64,000 nucleotides of DNA from Rhodocyclaceae bacterium. GTDB lineage: Bacteria; Pseudomonadota; Gammaproteobacteria; Burkholderiales; Rhodocyclaceae. A program made the position numbers and the translations under genes. The notes below the pieces were generated by a model that saw only the letters and a list, made by a program, of their open reading frames with translations, was not told where the DNA came from and made no database searches. The first letter of the stretch is position 1. Each line of letters starts with the position of its first letter. The stretch is taken from the NCBI GenBank assembly GCA_013791905.1, contig VMSX01000020.1, positions 124,001-188,000 of the forward strand, in the 5' to 3' direction. Of this stretch, positions 43,825-53,894 are shown in pieces.

Positions 43825-44441
43825 GGGCGGGCAGGTCGTCCGGTCATGGTGACAGTACGGACGTGACCGGCGTTATTACCCAGACGAAATGTGGAGGATT
43901 GCGTATGGTGGGCAAGCAGATATTCGCTCATGTCACCGCGCGCGGCGGTCATGGTCGAATCCTGCGACTGGAGAGCTGCTTCATCCGCCACACGTGCCAG
44001 AGTTTGCGCTGGCGTAAGGTATGGCGTCACCTGAGAGGCAAAAGTCGGCGCTGGCAGGACGGCGGCAGAGGTACCCATGACAGCAGCCAGCCGACTTTCA
44101 GTTGGGGAAAACTGCGAATTTCCCGCCATGGCCAACCAGCCGACGACTGCCACGCCCGCCACCGAAGCTGCCAGCGCCAGCCCCGGGTGGTGACGACCAG
44201 TCGGTTGCAGTTTGCGCGGCGCTAGCACCACCGGCTCTGCGCGAATCTTTGCCATCACGCAGGCGGTCAAATCCCGGCTGCCGGTGCATTCCCGACGCAA
44301 CTGATCGCCAATCAGCACATAGGCCTGCCAGTTCTCGCGTAATTCGCTCTCGTGGGTGGCTGCCTTCACGGCAGGCCGCACTTCGTGGGGATCGAGTTCA
44401 CCGTCTAGCAGGGCTGACAGTTCAGACAGTTGTGATTTCAT
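43821..44441 (-). CDS. rseA: Anti-sigma-E factor RseA/MucA
   Basis: 206 residues from ATG 44441 (MKSQLSELSALLDGELDPHE). The N-terminal cytoplasmic domain binds RpoE (LRENWQAYVLIGDQLRRE), one membrane helix (about 88-106), then a periplasmic domain contacting RseB. GGAGAG lies upstream of the ATG. Residues about 127-134 (AVLPAPTF), just past the membrane, are encoded opposite a plus-strand copy of the dispersed repeat. Confidence 0.93.
   Translation of the reverse strand: MKSQLSELSALLDGELDPHEVRPAVKAATHESELRENWQAYVLIGDQLRRECTGSRDLTACVMAKIRAEPVVLAPRKLQPTGRHHPGLALAASVAGVAVVGWLAMAGNSQFSPTESRLAAVMGTSAAVLPAPTFASQVTPYLTPAQTLARVADEAALQSQDSTMTAARGDMSEYLLAHHTQSSTFRLGNNAGHVRTVTMTGRPARP
44040..44064 (+). 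repeat. Dispersed 25-bp repeat, copy 6 (antisense within rseA)
   Basis: AAAAGTCGGCG then CTGGCAGGACGGCG; one change from consensus. The host gene reads the opposite strand, giving AVLPAPTF. Confidence 0.85.
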
Positions 44442-44466
44442 AACATTCTCTCCACTTTCAGAGGGC

Positions 44467-45066
44467 TCACCAGCGCTGATCCGACTCGGTATCCAGCAAG
44501 GGGCGCAACTTGGTTGCAATCGCCTCGCGGGCGCGAAATATCCGCGAACGGACCGTACCAATCGGACAATCCATCACTTGGGCAATTTCCTCGTACGACA
44601 AGCCTTCGATTTCACGCAAGGCGATGGCCGTCCGCAAATCCTCAGGTAGTGCGTCCATCGCTGCATTTACCGTTTCTCCAATCTGCTTTGACATCAATAT
44701 CTGCTCTGGCGTCGTGTCATCACGGAGCAGGCCGCCATCACCAATGTCAGTCGTATCGTCGGTGGCAATCTCGCTGACCGTCGGCATGCGCCGACTCCGC
44801 GCCACCAACCAGTTCTTCGCGGTATTGACCCCAATGCGATACAGCCAAGTATAAAAGGCGCTCTCGCCACGAAAACCCGGCAACGCCCGGTACGCTTTGA
44901 TGAAGGCCTCCTGAGTGACATCCTCGGCCTCGGCGGAATCGCGCACAAAACGCATCACCAACCGCAAAAGCTTGCGCTGGTATTTGCTGACCAAAAGGCC
45001 GAAGGCTTCCTGGTCGCCGGACTGTACCCGTTCGACCAGCACCAAGTCGGCTTCGCGCTCTCCCAT
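44467..45066 (-). CDS. rpoE: RNA polymerase sigma factor RpoE (AlgU)
   Basis: 199 residues, extracytoplasmic-function sigma factor for envelope stress. Region 2 contains FVRDSAEAEDVTQEAFIKAY and FYTWLYRIGVNTAKNWLV; region 4 has LSYEEIAQVMDCPIGTVRSR. Heads the rpoE-rseA-rseB-rseC-degP operon; a sigma-E-type promoter is proposed about 140 bp upstream. Confidence 0.97.
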   Translation of the reverse strand: MGEREADLVLVERVQSGDQEAFGLLVSKYQRKLLRLVMRFVRDSAEAEDVTQEAFIKAYRALPGFRGESAFYTWLYRIGVNTAKNWLVARSRRMPTVSEIATDDTTDIGDGGLLRDDTTPEQILMSKQIGETVNAAMDALPEDLRTAIALREIEGLSYEEIAQVMDCPIGTVRSRIFRAREAIATKLRPLLDTESDQRW

Positions 45067-45203
45067 GGCTGTGAGGTTTTTCCATCAGAAATTGGTAGCC
45101 TGCGAGTATAGCCGACGCCTCACCGACGCTTGCTGCTCCAATCTTCTGCGTGCACTCTGCCATGTACCGTGCCTTCCGTTTTGCAAACCATACCGCTGCA
45201 GGC

Positions 45204-45231
45204 AATGACCCGATCAGCACAAAATAGTTCC
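45204..45231 (-). promoter_or_regulatory. Putative sigma-E promoter for the rpoE operon
   Basis: Minus strand: GGAACTA as -35 and GGTCATT as -10, 16-17 bases apart, close to the E. coli sigma-E consensus (GGAACTT and TCAAA). It lies about 140 nt upstream of rpoE, matching known autoregulation of this operon. Confidence 0.5.
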
Positions 45232-45290
45232 TTAGCCCGATTGGCAAAGGCCTCTGGCAGGCAAGGCCCCATGCTATATTCAGCCGCATC

Positions 45291-46886
45291 ATGCCTAAAG
45301 TTGAGTTCTTGCGGAGCTTCGATGCGATCGTGATTGGCAGCGGTTTAGCCGGACAGTCGCTGGCTTTGCGGCTTGCCGACACGCAGCGGGTAGTGCTTGT
45401 CACCAAGCGGATGATCGATGATTCCGCAACCAACCAGGCACAAGGCGGCATTGCCGCCGTACTGGACGACACCGACTCCATCGAATCCCACGTTCAGGAC
45501 ACCCTGACCGCCGGTGCCGGCCTGTGTGATCCGGTCGCCACGCGCTTCGTTGTCGAGCACGGGCATGCCGCCATCGACTGGCTGATCGAACAGGGGGTGC
45601 CCTTTACCCGCAGTGATAGTGGCTACCATCTGACCCGCGAAGGCGGCCACAGCACACGCCGCGTCATCCATGTCGCCGATGCCACGGGCGCCTCCGTACA
45701 GCAAACGCTCAGCCAGAAAGTGCGCCAGCATCCCAACATCACCGTGCTGGAACGACATATCGTTGTCGACCTGATCACCGGCGCCAAACTCGGCCACAAA
45801 ACCCAGCGCTGCTGGGGTGCCTATGTGCTGGACATCGACAATGAACGGGTTCTGACGCTCGGCGCCCCCAACACGGTGATCGCCAGCGGCGGCGCCGGCA
45901 AGTCATACCTGTACACCAGCAATCCGGATACCGCCACCGGCGATGGTATCGCCATGGCCTGGCGCGCCGGTTGCCGTGTGTCGAACATGGAGTTCATCCA
46001 GTTTCACCCAACTTGCCTCCATCACCCACAAGCCAAATCTTTCCTGATTACCGAGGCGATGCGCGGTGAGGGCGGCATATTGCGCCTGCCCGCAAGCCAC
46101 GGGGGCACCCGCTTCATGCTCGCCCACGACGAGCGTGCCGAACTCGCTCCGCGCGACATCGTCGCGCGTGCCATCGACTACGAAATGAAGCGGCACGGCC
46201 TGGATTGCGTATTCCTCGACATGACGCACAAAGGTGAAAGCTTCATGCGCGGCCACTTCCCCAACATCTACGCGCGCTGCCTTGAACTGGGTATCGATAT
46301 CGCCAAGCAGCCGATTCCGGTGGTACCGGCGGCGCACTACACCTGCGGCGGCATCGTTGTCGATCTGGCAGCACGCACCGATGTTCCCGGCCTGTATGCA
46401 CTGGGCGAAGCCGCCTGCACCGGGCTGCATGGCGCCAATCGACTGGCCAGCAACTCCTTGCTGGAATGCGTGGTCTTCAGCGCGGCAGCCGCCACCGACA
46501 TCCTTGCGCAAAAACCCGCCAAACTACCCAGACTGCCACGCTGGGATGAAAGCCGCGTCACCGACGCTGACGAGGAAATCGTCATCTCGCACAACTGGGA
46601 CGAATTGCGGCGTTTCATGTGGGACTACGTCGGCATCGTGCGCACCAACAAGCGACTGGAACGCGCCCGCCATCGCATCCGCCTGCTCGAAAAGGAAATC
46701 ACCGAGTTCTATTCGAACTTTCGCGTCAGCAATGACCTGATCGAATTACGCAACCTCGTGCAGACCGCCCACCTGATCGTCGAGTGCGCCTTGAAGCGCA
46801 AGGAAAGCCGGGGCCTGCATTTCAGCCGCGACTATCCGGAAACGCTGCCACGGGCACGTAATACCATCCTCAAGCCGCGCCCCTGA
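45291..46886 (+). CDS. nadB: L-aspartate oxidase
   Basis: 531 residues; oxidises aspartate to iminoaspartate with FAD for NAD synthesis. FAD-binding [18 protein letters not shown], substrate-site [24 protein letters not shown], and the C-terminal FAD motif [18 protein letters not shown]; helical C-terminal domain. Divergent from rpoE, as in many gamma- and beta-proteobacteria. No nadA or nadC is nearby. Confidence 0.97.
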   Translation: MPKVEFLRSFDAIVIGSGLAGQSLALRLADTQRVVLVTKRMIDDSATNQAQGGIAAVLDDTDSIESHVQDTLTAGAGLCDPVATRFVVEHGHAAIDWLIEQGVPFTRSDSGYHLTREGGHSTRRVIHVADATGASVQQTLSQKVRQHPNITVLERHIVVDLITGAKLGHKTQRCWGAYVLDIDNERVLTLGAPNTVIASGGAGKSYLYTSNPDTATGDGIAMAWRAGCRVSNMEFIQFHPTCLHHPQAKSFLITEAMRGEGGILRLPASHGGTRFMLAHDERAELAPRDIVARAIDYEMKRHGLDCVFLDMTHKGESFMRGHFPNIYARCLELGIDIAKQPIPVVPAAHYTCGGIVVDLAARTDVPGLYALGEAACTGLHGANRLASNSLLECVVFSAAAATDILAQKPAKLPRLPRWDESRVTDADEEIVISHNWDELRRFMWDYVGIVRTNKRLERARHRIRLLEKEITEFYSNFRVSNDLIELRNLVQTAHLIVECALKRKESRGLHFSRDYPETLPRARNTILKPRP

Positions 46887-46917
46887 ATCAGGCCTTTCCG
46901 AGTGGCTGTGCTGCCGC

Positions 46918-47865
46918 TTATCCGCCGGTCTCGCCGACCCAGAAATCCTGTCCCTTGTCGAGAAATTCCTCATAAGGGACATAGTGCGAACCGTCGCACG
47001 AGAATGTCAGACCGACAATCCCGTTGAAAATGTTCAGAGTGCCCGAGCGCAAATAGAACATATCGTCCATCTGCCGCAGGTCCTTGAACCGTTCGAGCAC
47101 CGTCCGAACTTGCTCCATGGGGACCAGCGCATCGACAGGATAAGGAATGCGCGGGTAAGCCAGGCACATGTTGGGGTCCACCAGCATGTCGATACTCAGC
47201 AGGCGATAGCGGAAGGGGTCATTAAGCAACCAGATCACGGCGCGGCTGCTCGAAAAGTGCAGCATCACATGGAATGCACCATGGCAAACCATCAACTCCC
47301 CCACCACACCCAGCACGGTATCCAACTGCTGATCCATGGCGCTTTCACTGCGCTGCTGATGAAACACTGTCCCGCGGATCGAAGGATCGCCTTTGAGTTG
47401 CTGCCACCTGCGCGGCTCCTCATATAACTCGCGCGTCAGCGGCAGGTCGCGCAAACCAAAATAGGCGCCGATGTAGCCCAGCAGATGGCCTGCGTCATCG
47501 CGGACAGACTGCACTGCAGTGAGCGATGGGCGGTTTTGCTTGAGGCTCATATAGGATTGCGAGAGCACCAGCGGCGTGTCGGATACTATCCCGTTCACAT
47601 ACGGGCGTTGTGAACGGTCACGACCAAAGCCCTCCAGCAGACCGGCATGGCTGACGTTGTCGCTGATCTGCCGACAGTTTTCATCCATGACATACAGGTG
47701 TTTGCAGTAGGATAGCGTGCCCAGCGCGTTGGCCAGAACAACATTAAGCCGTTCGCGATCGCCCCAGGCCGCTGCACACTGCTCCGCCAGTCGCCCCAGT
47801 GGTTCGGACAAAAGTTCGCGCAAAGCCTGACGTTGTTGCTGAATGCTCTTTTGCAGATTTTCCAT
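46918..47865 (-). CDS. PDC/Cache-type sensor domain protein
   Basis: 315 residues, no membrane helix visible. Residues about 40-150 (YCKHLYVMDENCRQISDNVS; DRSQRPYVNGI; SYMSLKQNRPSLTAVQSVRD) are a PDC/dCache-like sensory fold as found in chemoreceptors, here without signalling domain. The rest (FHVMLHFSSSRAVIWLLND; HYVPYEEFLDKGQDFWVGET) is not recognised. Could be a soluble sensor or regulator. Convergent with nadB, 12 bp downstream of the ygfX-like gene. Confidence 0.75.
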   Translation of the reverse strand: MENLQKSIQQQRQALRELLSEPLGRLAEQCAAAWGDRERLNVVLANALGTLSYCKHLYVMDENCRQISDNVSHAGLLEGFGRDRSQRPYVNGIVSDTPLVLSQSYMSLKQNRPSLTAVQSVRDDAGHLLGYIGAYFGLRDLPLTRELYEEPRRWQQLKGDPSIRGTVFHQQRSESAMDQQLDTVLGVVGELMVCHGAFHVMLHFSSSRAVIWLLNDPFRYRLLSIDMLVDPNMCLAYPRIPYPVDALVPMEQVRTVLERFKDLRQMDDMFYLRSGTLNIFNGIVGLTFSCDGSHYVPYEEFLDKGQDFWVGETGG

Positions 47866-47877
47866 TATTTGTTTTTT

Positions 47878-48294
47878 CTAGCCCAATCTGGCGCGCCACT
47901 TCAACCACAAGGATAACTGCCGGTACGCAGTCTCGCCGGTAGTATCCGGCAACAAGGGTAACGTCAGCAGTTGGCCATTTTTACGTAAGCGCAACACGAT
48001 CACTCTCGACAACACAGCAGTTTGCGGCAGGATCGTCGCCGTCTCGCGAACGCCGACTTTCGTGTCGACTTCAAGTTCGCCCTGCGCACCCAGATGCAAA
48101 CCAACGACGGCCGGTCGGCTCTGCCTCTCAAGGAAATAAACCAGCGAAGCCACCACCAGACCAATCATGGCCAGACGTAGCGGCCACGACAACACCAACG
48201 GCAGGATTGCAACAACCGCCAGCAAGTGCGCCAACACCAGCGTGGCCAGCAACCGCTGTGAAACTCGCAGTGGAATCATCAAGGGCAACTTCAC
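47878..48294 (-). CDS. YgfX-like membrane protein
   Basis: 138 residues from GTG 48294, or 133 from ATG 48279 (MIPLRVSQRLLATLVLAHLL). Two adjacent hydrophobic helices (about 12-32 and 36-53) and a soluble C-terminal half ending in a Trp-rich LSLWLKWRARLG, as in the YgfX/CptA family near sigma-E and nadB loci. In E. coli YgfX pairs with YgfY (SdhE); no ygfY is seen here. Residues about 76-83 (KVGVRETA) are encoded by a degenerate copy of the dispersed repeat. Confidence 0.7.
   Translation of the reverse strand: MKLPLMIPLRVSQRLLATLVLAHLLAVVAILPLVLSWPLRLAMIGLVVASLVYFLERQSRPAVVGLHLGAQGELEVDTKVGVRETATILPQTAVLSRVIVLRLRKNGQLLTLPLLPDTTGETAYRQLSLWLKWRARLG
48047..48071 (-). repeat. Dispersed 25-bp repeat, degenerate copy 7 (inside ygfX-like gene)
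   Basis: Minus-strand GAAAGTCGGCG then TTCGCGAGACGGCG; four changes from consensus. Same strand as the gene, encoding KVGVRETA, the frame also used in gcvP and the grpB-like gene. Confidence 0.5.
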
Positions 48295-48306
48295 TGCACG
48301 GCCGGT

Positions 48307-49539
48307 TCAGATCCGTTTGAAAGCCAAGGTACCGTTGGTACCGCCGAAACCAAAGTTGTTCTTGACGGCGATGTCGATCTTGAGATCACGCGCCACGTTG
48401 GCGCAGTAATCAAGGTCGCACTCCGGATCCTGCTCAAAGATATTGATCGTCGGCGGCGAAACCTGGTGATGTACCGCCAGCGCCGTCAGTACCGACTCCA
48501 GACCGCCGGCGCCACCCAGCAAATGCCCGGTCATCGACTTGGTCGAATTCACCACCAGCCGCTTTGCGGCATCGCCAAAGGCCAGTTTGATCGCCTCGGT
48601 CTCATTCTTGTCGCCGAGCGGTGTCGACGTGCCATGGGCATTGATGTACTGCACCTGGTCGCCATTGAGACCCGCGTCCTTCAGCGCATTCATCATGCTG
48701 CGACGCGGCCCGTCGGTATCCGGCGCCGTCATGTGATAGGCATCGCCGCTCATGCCGAAGCCGGCCAGTTCGGCATAAATTCTCGCGCCGCGCCGTTTGG
48801 CATGCTCGTATTCCTCGAGCACCAACACACCAGCGCCCTCGCCTAGGACAAAGCCATCGCGCCCCTTGTCCCAAGGACGACTTGCCGTTGCCGGGTCGTC
48901 ATTGCGCGTGGAAAGCGCCTGCGCCGAGGCAAAGCCGCCGACCGCCAGTGGCGTCACCGTCGATTCGGCACCACCGCAGACCATCGCATCGGCATCGCCA
49001 TACTGGATCATGCGATAACTCATGCCGATGGCGTGCAAGCCCGTGGTACAGGCCGTCACGACGGCGAGATTCGGCCCCTTGAGACCCAGCATGATCGACA
49101 GGTTGCCCGAGATCATGTTGATGATGGTGCCGGGAATGAAGAAAGGCGAGATCTTGCGCGGGCCGCCGGCGAGATAGTCGTGGTGTGTCGCCTCGATCAT
49201 CGGCAGACCGCCGATGCCAGAGCCGATATTCACGCCGATGCGATCCGCGTTCTCCTCGTTCGCCTCCAGGCCGGAATCCCGAAACGCCTGGATTCCTGCA
49301 GCCATGCCGTAATGGATAAATATATCCATGCGGCGTGCTTCCTTGGGCGACAGATAAGTCGCAATATCGAACCCTTTGACCTCTCCGGCGATACGCGCCC
49401 TGAGGGCTGATGCATCGAAGCGGGTGATCGGGCCAATGCCGCTCTTGCCGGCAAGAATATTGCTCCAGGTTTCGGCGACGGTATTACCGACCGGCGAGAC
49501 AAGTCCCAAACCGGTCACGACGACTCTGCGACGCGACAA
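48307..49539 (-). CDS. fabF: 3-oxoacyl-[ACP] synthase II
   Basis: 410 residues; elongates acyl-ACP with malonyl-ACP. Catalytic Cys in [13 protein letters not shown] and the two His in [14 protein letters not shown] and [13 protein letters not shown]. Starts at TTG 49539 (giving [18 protein letters not shown]), supported by a strong AAGGAGG seven bases upstream and the family's usual N-terminus. 50 bp downstream of acpP. Confidence 0.97.
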   Translation of the reverse strand: MSRRRVVVTGLGLVSPVGNTVAETWSNILAGKSGIGPITRFDASALRARIAGEVKGFDIATYLSPKEARRMDIFIHYGMAAGIQAFRDSGLEANEENADRIGVNIGSGIGGLPMIEATHHDYLAGGPRKISPFFIPGTIINMISGNLSIMLGLKGPNLAVVTACTTGLHAIGMSYRMIQYGDADAMVCGGAESTVTPLAVGGFASAQALSTRNDDPATASRPWDKGRDGFVLGEGAGVLVLEEYEHAKRRGARIYAELAGFGMSGDAYHMTAPDTDGPRRSMMNALKDAGLNGDQVQYINAHGTSTPLGDKNETEAIKLAFGDAAKRLVVNSTKSMTGHLLGGAGGLESVLTALAVHHQVSPPTINIFEQDPECDLDYCANVARDLKIDIAVKNNFGFGGTNGTLAFKRI

Positions 49540-49589
49540 GGTAGCCTCCTTCGGGGTGGGGGGAAAGGGGCTAGTTACACCCCTGTAGA

Positions 49590-49829
49590 TTACTTCTTCA
49601 GGTTGTTATTGACGTAGTCAATGGCCTGTTGGACGGTGGTGATTTTCTCAGCTTCCTCGTCCGGAATTTCGCACTCGAACTCTTCCTCGAGCGCCATCAC
49701 CAGTTCGACGGTGTCGAGCGAATCGGCGCCCAAATCGTCCACAAAGGACGAATCGTTCTTGATATCGGCCTCATTCACGCCGAGTTGTTCGGCAACGATT
49801 TTCTTGACGCGCTGTTCGATGTTATCCAT
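49590..49829 (-). CDS. acpP: Acyl carrier protein
   Basis: 79 residues, very acidic. Phosphopantetheine attaches at Ser37 in [22 protein letters not shown]-type ribosome-binding site ahead of ATG 49829. Between fabG and fabF as in E. coli. Confidence 0.98.
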   Translation of the reverse strand: MDNIEQRVKKIVAEQLGVNEADIKNDSSFVDDLGADSLDTVELVMALEEEFECEIPDEEAEKITTVQQAIDYVNNNLKK

Positions 49830-49922
49830 TTATTGCTCCTCTTCCCTATAAAGGCGGGTTGTTTAAAACCCACGTAGTTTACCAAAAGCCGAAGCCAAAA
49901 ACCTTCCTGACAGCAACGGCTA

Positions 49923-50672
49923 TCAAACCATGTACATGCCGCCATTGACGTGCAGCATTATTCCTGTAATGTAAGCCGCTTCCGGGCTGGCCAGAAAAGC
50001 CACGGCATGCGCAATGTCTTCAGCCTGACCGAGGCGGCCCAGCGGAATTTTCTGAACCAGGGCGTTGCGTTGTTCGTCACTCAGCGCGCGGGTCATGGCA
50101 GTATCGATGAACCCGGGGGCCACGCAGTTGACCGTGATATTGCGGCTGCCGAGTTCCTGCGCCAGCGCCCGTGACATGCCGGCGACACCGGCCTTGGCCG
50201 CCGCGTAGTTGATTTGGCCGGGATTGCCGGAAGCGGCGACCACGGAGGAAATATTGATGATGCGACCCGAACGGGCTTTCATCATCCCGCGAATGACCAG
50301 CTTCGACAGGCGGAACACGGCCTTGAGGTTGGTGTTGATGACGGCATCCCACTCATCTTCCTTCATGCGCATGGCCAAATTGTCGCGGGTGATGCCGGCA
50401 TTGTTGACCAGGATGGAAACCGCACCGAAGCGCTTTTCAACTTCGCCGATCAGTGCCTCGCAGGCAGGGCCATCGGTCACGTCCAGCACGGCACCCCAGC
50501 CGGGAATGCCAGCGGCGTCAAGCGCCTTCTGTATCTCTGCGGCAGCGGCCTCGTTGATGTCGACACCGACGACGGTCGCACCCTTCTTCCCAAGTTCCTG
50601 TGCGATGACGTGGCCGATGCCCCGCGAAGCACCCGTCACCAGGGCAATTTGTCCTTTCAGAACGTCTTGCAT
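49923..50672 (-). CDS. fabG: 3-oxoacyl-[ACP] reductase
   Basis: 249 residues; NADPH-dependent reduction in fatty-acid elongation. Short-chain dehydrogenase with IALVTGASRGIGHVIAQEL, NNAGITRDNL, Ser in INISSVVAASG and YAAAKAG catalytic Tyr/Lys. Start placed at ATG 50672 (MQDVLKGQ) because GGAGG lies seven bases before it; it abuts the other ATG at 50678. That GGAGG is the 3' arm of a conserved-loop hairpin. Confidence 0.97.
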   Translation of the reverse strand: MQDVLKGQIALVTGASRGIGHVIAQELGKKGATVVGVDINEAAAAEIQKALDAAGIPGWGAVLDVTDGPACEALIGEVEKRFGAVSILVNNAGITRDNLAMRMKEDEWDAVINTNLKAVFRLSKLVIRGMMKARSGRIINISSVVAASGNPGQINYAAAKAGVAGMSRALAQELGSRNITVNCVAPGFIDTAMTRALSDEQRNALVQKIPLGRLGQAEDIAHAVAFLASPEAAYITGIMLHVNGGMYMV

Positions 50673-50678
50673 AATCAT

Positions 50679-50705
50679 GCCTCCGTAGGGCCGCCCCAAG
50701 GGGGC
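50679..50705 (-). repeat. Conserved-loop hairpin upstream of fabG
   Basis: Minus sense: GCCCCC, loop TTGGGGCGGCCCTAC, GGAGGC. Five of six stem pairs hold (one C-A mismatch). The 3' arm GGAGG is the Shine-Dalgarno of fabG. A C/G-rich hairpin and a CGAGCGTGGGG tract (to 50757) lie upstream, as in the plsX copy. Confidence 0.75.
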
Positions 50706-50761
50706 ATGCACCCCCCTGTGGGGGGCAGTGAGTCGATTTTACGAGCGTGGGGGGCCATTAT

Positions 50762-51709
50762 TTATCCTTTCACGATTGAAAGTGCCATCTCGACACCCGC
50801 CCGGTCGTGCATGGCGCCGCCGGTCAGATTGTCGGCACAGCGTTTTACCAAACCGGCCAATACTTTGCCGGGGCCACATTCAAACACATGTGTGATGCCC
50901 GCCGCCTGCATCGCGCGCATGGTCTCGACCCAGCGCACCGGTGCAGCAGCCTGGCGCACCAACGCTGCCCGGATGGCGTCCGGGTCTTCAGCACAGGACA
51001 CATCCACGTTGTTCAGCACGGGAATTTGTGGGCGCGCGACAACGACAGTGGCGAGGCGCGCCTTGAGCTTCTCGGCGGCAGGCTGCATCAGCGAGGAATG
51101 GAAAGGCGCCGACACCGGCAGCATCACAGCGCGTTTCGCTCCTCTGGCCTTGCAGGCGTCAGCGGCACGCTGCACGGCAGCGGCATGACCGGCAATGACC
51201 GTCTGTTCCGGGGAGTTGAAGTTGACCGCCTGAACCGCCTGGCTCTCATTGGCCAATTCTATTTCGACTGCTGCGCAAATCGACTGCACGGTCCCGGCAT
51301 CCATGCCGAGAATGGCCGCCATTGCGCCGGTCCCCGCCGGCACGGCCGCCTGCATGGCCTGTGCGCGCAGTTCAACGAGCGGAACCGCATCCGCAAATTC
51401 GAGCACGCCAGACGCGACCAGTGCCGAGTATTCGCCCAGACTGTGTCCCGCTAGCATGGCCGGTAGCGGCCCACCCATATCCTGCCAGAGCCGCCAGACG
51501 GCAATGCCGGCGGTGAGCATCAGCGGCTGGGTATTGACTGTCTGGGCAAGCGCTTCGGCCGGACCCTCCGCAACCAGTTGCCAGAGATCGCGTCCCAGCG
51601 CCTGGGAGGCCTCATCAAATGTGGCACGAATTACCGGGCTGTCGCCATACGCGGCCATCATGCCGAGCGATTGGGAACCCTGACCGGGAAAGACGAACGC
51701 AAATTTCAT
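50762..51709 (-). CDS. fabD: Malonyl-CoA-ACP transacylase
   Basis: 315 residues; loads malonyl onto ACP. FAFVFPGQGSQSLGMM at the N-terminus and the catalytic Ser at about 90 in LAGHSLGEYSALVASG; His in VSAPFHSSLMQPAAEK. The second of two tandem ATG codons (51709) is better spaced from GAGG. Five bp downstream of fabH. Confidence 0.97.
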   Translation of the reverse strand: MKFAFVFPGQGSQSLGMMAAYGDSPVIRATFDEASQALGRDLWQLVAEGPAEALAQTVNTQPLMLTAGIAVWRLWQDMGGPLPAMLAGHSLGEYSALVASGVLEFADAVPLVELRAQAMQAAVPAGTGAMAAILGMDAGTVQSICAAVEIELANESQAVQAVNFNSPEQTVIAGHAAAVQRAADACKARGAKRAVMLPVSAPFHSSLMQPAAEKLKARLATVVVARPQIPVLNNVDVSCAEDPDAIRAALVRQAAAPVRWVETMRAMQAAGITHVFECGPGKVLAGLVKRCADNLTGGAMHDRAGVEMALSIVKG

Positions 51710-51716
51710 CATTACC

Positions 51717-52685
51717 TCAGAATTTCAGCAGGGCTGCGCCCCAGGTAAAACCGCCGCCCACGCCTTCGAGCAACACCGTATCGCCAGCGCCGATTTTTCC
51801 GGAGCGCACGGCCTCATCAAGGGCCAGCGGGATCGAGGCTGCAGAGGTATTGCCGTGGCGGTCGACGGTCACTATGCATTTTTCAACGGGCAAACGCAAT
51901 TTCTTTGCCGTCGCTTGCATGATACGGATATTCGCCTGATGCGGCACCAGCCAATCCACTTGATCGGCCGTCATGCCGGCGGCACGTATCACCTCATCGG
52001 CCACTTCGGCCAGCACCTTGACGGCAAACTTGAATACCGCCTGACCATCCATGCGCAGGAATGGATCGCCAATCGTCTGACCATCACAAACATGGCCGGC
52101 CACGGCAAGAATATCCCGATAACGACCATCGGCATGCAGGGCCGTGGCGTAAATACCGGGCGTATCACTCGCTTCCAGCACGATCGCACCGGCACCATCA
52201 CCAAACAGCACGCAGGTGCCGCGATCGCGCCAGTCGAGGATGCGCGAAAACACCTCGGCACCGACCACCAGCGCCCGCTTGTGCGAACCGGAACGGATGA
52301 ACTTGTCAGCCACCGAAAGTGCGTAAATGAATCCGCTGCAAACGGCCTGCAGGTCGAAGGCGGCCGCACCATTGGTGATCCCCAGCTTGTCCTGCAACAA
52401 TGCCGCAGTACTGGGAAAAATGAAATCGGGGGTCGACGTCGCCAGGACGATCAGGTCGATGTCGTTTGGCGCACAACCGGCTGATTCAAGCGCGCGCTGA
52501 CTGGCCACCAGGGCCAGATCACTGGCAGCAGCCCCGGCCGGCGCAAAGTGGCGCGCCCGGATGCCGGTGCGCTCGGCAATCCATTCGTCAGAGGAATCAA
52601 GGCCGCGTGCGGCGATCAATGCGTTGTTATCGACTGGATCGCCCGGTAAATAACCACCCGTGCCGGTAATGCGAGAATGAATCAT
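51717..52685 (-). CDS. fabH: 3-oxoacyl-[ACP] synthase III
   Basis: 322 residues; first condensation of fatty-acid synthesis (acetyl-CoA plus malonyl-ACP). Cys in [14 protein letters not shown], His/Asn in [13 protein letters not shown] and [18 protein letters not shown] lies eight bases before ATG 52685. Between plsX and fabD in the usual order. Confidence 0.97.
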   Translation of the reverse strand: MIHSRITGTGGYLPGDPVDNNALIAARGLDSSDEWIAERTGIRARHFAPAGAAASDLALVASQRALESAGCAPNDIDLIVLATSTPDFIFPSTAALLQDKLGITNGAAAFDLQAVCSGFIYALSVADKFIRSGSHKRALVVGAEVFSRILDWRDRGTCVLFGDGAGAIVLEASDTPGIYATALHADGRYRDILAVAGHVCDGQTIGDPFLRMDGQAVFKFAVKVLAEVADEVIRAAGMTADQVDWLVPHQANIRIMQATAKKLRLPVEKCIVTVDRHGNTSAASIPLALDEAVRSGKIGAGDTVLLEGVGGGFTWGAALLKF

Positions 52686-52709
52686 CGCCGATCCTCCATC
52701 ACAGAACGT

Positions 52710-53747
52710 TCAATCGCATAGCGTCGGCGCTGGCCCGATATGCTGCAAAGCCGCCGCCATCCGTGCCGCGATCTTCTCAGGCAGGCGCTGACGTGCCGCC
52801 TCGGCAGCCTGTTCCAGTGCATGCCGAAAAGCAAAAGAGTCCGCCGAGCCATGACTCTTGACCACCACGCCCTTCAAGCCGAGCAGACTTGCCCCATTGT
52901 AGCGGCGCGGATCAAGCCGCCACTGGAAGGCTCTGAGTACGGGCAGGGCGATAAGCCCTGCCAGTTTCGTCAACAGATTGCGCGAAAACTCCTGTTTCAG
53001 AAAAGTTCGCACCATGCGCGCCAGCCCCTCCGAGGTTTTCAAGGCAACATTTCCAACAAATCCGTCGCACACGACCACCTCTGCAGTGCCTTTGTAAATG
53101 TCATCGCCCTCGATGTTGCCAATGAAATTCAGGCCACTTTCTTTCAGCAGTTCACTCGCACGCTTCACCACCTCGTTGCCCTTGATGTCCTCTGCGCCGA
53201 TATTCAGCAGTCCGACGCTGGGCCGCTCTTTATGTTCGAGCGCGGCGGCCAGCATGGCACCCATGATGCCGAACTGCAACAGATGTTCGGGAGCGCAATC
53301 GACGTTGGCGCCCAGGTCGAGCATGTAGGTATGCCCGGTCATGGAAGGCAGGGTCGAGGCAATCGCCGGGCGATCGATGCCGGGCAGGGTTTTCAGCACG
53401 AAACGCGAGATCGCCATCAGGGCTCCCGTGTTGCCGGCCGAGATCGCCGCGTCGGCCCGCCCCTCCTTGACCAGATTGGCAACCACCCGCATCGACGAAT
53501 CCTTCTTGCCACGCAAGGCACTGGCGACCGACTCATCCATGCCGACCACTTCGCTGGCATGTTGCACCGACCAACGACTATTCAGCGCGGCTTCAGTTTG
53601 TGCCAGGAAAGGCCTGATTGCTTCCTCACGACCAACCAGAATTGCCGAACAATCCCGATCCTGGCGCAGGAACTCAAGCACGGCCGGCACAATCACGGAA
53701 GGTCCGTGATCGCCGCCCATGCAGTCAACTGCGAGCGTGATGATCAT
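52710..53747 (-). CDS. plsX: Phosphate acyltransferase PlsX
   Basis: 345 residues from ATG 53747 ([20 protein letters not shown]). Makes acyl-phosphate from acyl-ACP for phospholipid synthesis. Other family motifs: [46 protein letters not shown]. The frame continues upstream into a hairpin repeat and is probably untranslated there; the repeat's GAAGG is the only ribosome-binding candidate. Confidence 0.96.
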   Translation of the reverse strand: MIITLAVDCMGGDHGPSVIVPAVLEFLRQDRDCSAILVGREEAIRPFLAQTEAALNSRWSVQHASEVVGMDESVASALRGKKDSSMRVVANLVKEGRADAAISAGNTGALMAISRFVLKTLPGIDRPAIASTLPSMTGHTYMLDLGANVDCAPEHLLQFGIMGAMLAAALEHKERPSVGLLNIGAEDIKGNEVVKRASELLKESGLNFIGNIEGDDIYKGTAEVVVCDGFVGNVALKTSEGLARMVRTFLKQEFSRNLLTKLAGLIALPVLRAFQWRLDPRRYNGASLLGLKGVVVKSHGSADSFAFRHALEQAAEAARQRLPEKIAARMAAALQHIGPAPTLCD

Positions 53748-53774
53748 GCCTTCGCCGGGCCGCCCCAAGAAGGC
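53748..53774 (-). repeat. Conserved-loop hairpin upstream of plsX
   Basis: Perfect 6-bp stem GCCTTC/GAAGGC (minus sense) around the loop TTGGGGCGGCCCGGC. The 3' arm GAAGGC directly abuts the plsX ATG. A GGGGGC/GCCCCC-type hairpin and CGAGCGTGGGG tract extend to about 53829. Confidence 0.8.
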
Positions 53775-53894
53775 ATGCCCCCTCCAGTAGGGGGCAGCGA
53801 AGTGGGTTTGCGAGCGTGGGGAGGCATTACCTCAGGCAGGCGGCATGAAAACGGCCGGACGTTTGCACGTCCGGCCGCATTCTGGTGACAGGGT

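Noticed and set aside
52715-52740. Further copy of the dispersed repeat near plsX
   Set aside because: Only GCGTCGGCGCTGGC matches; the second half-site is missing, so it may be chance.
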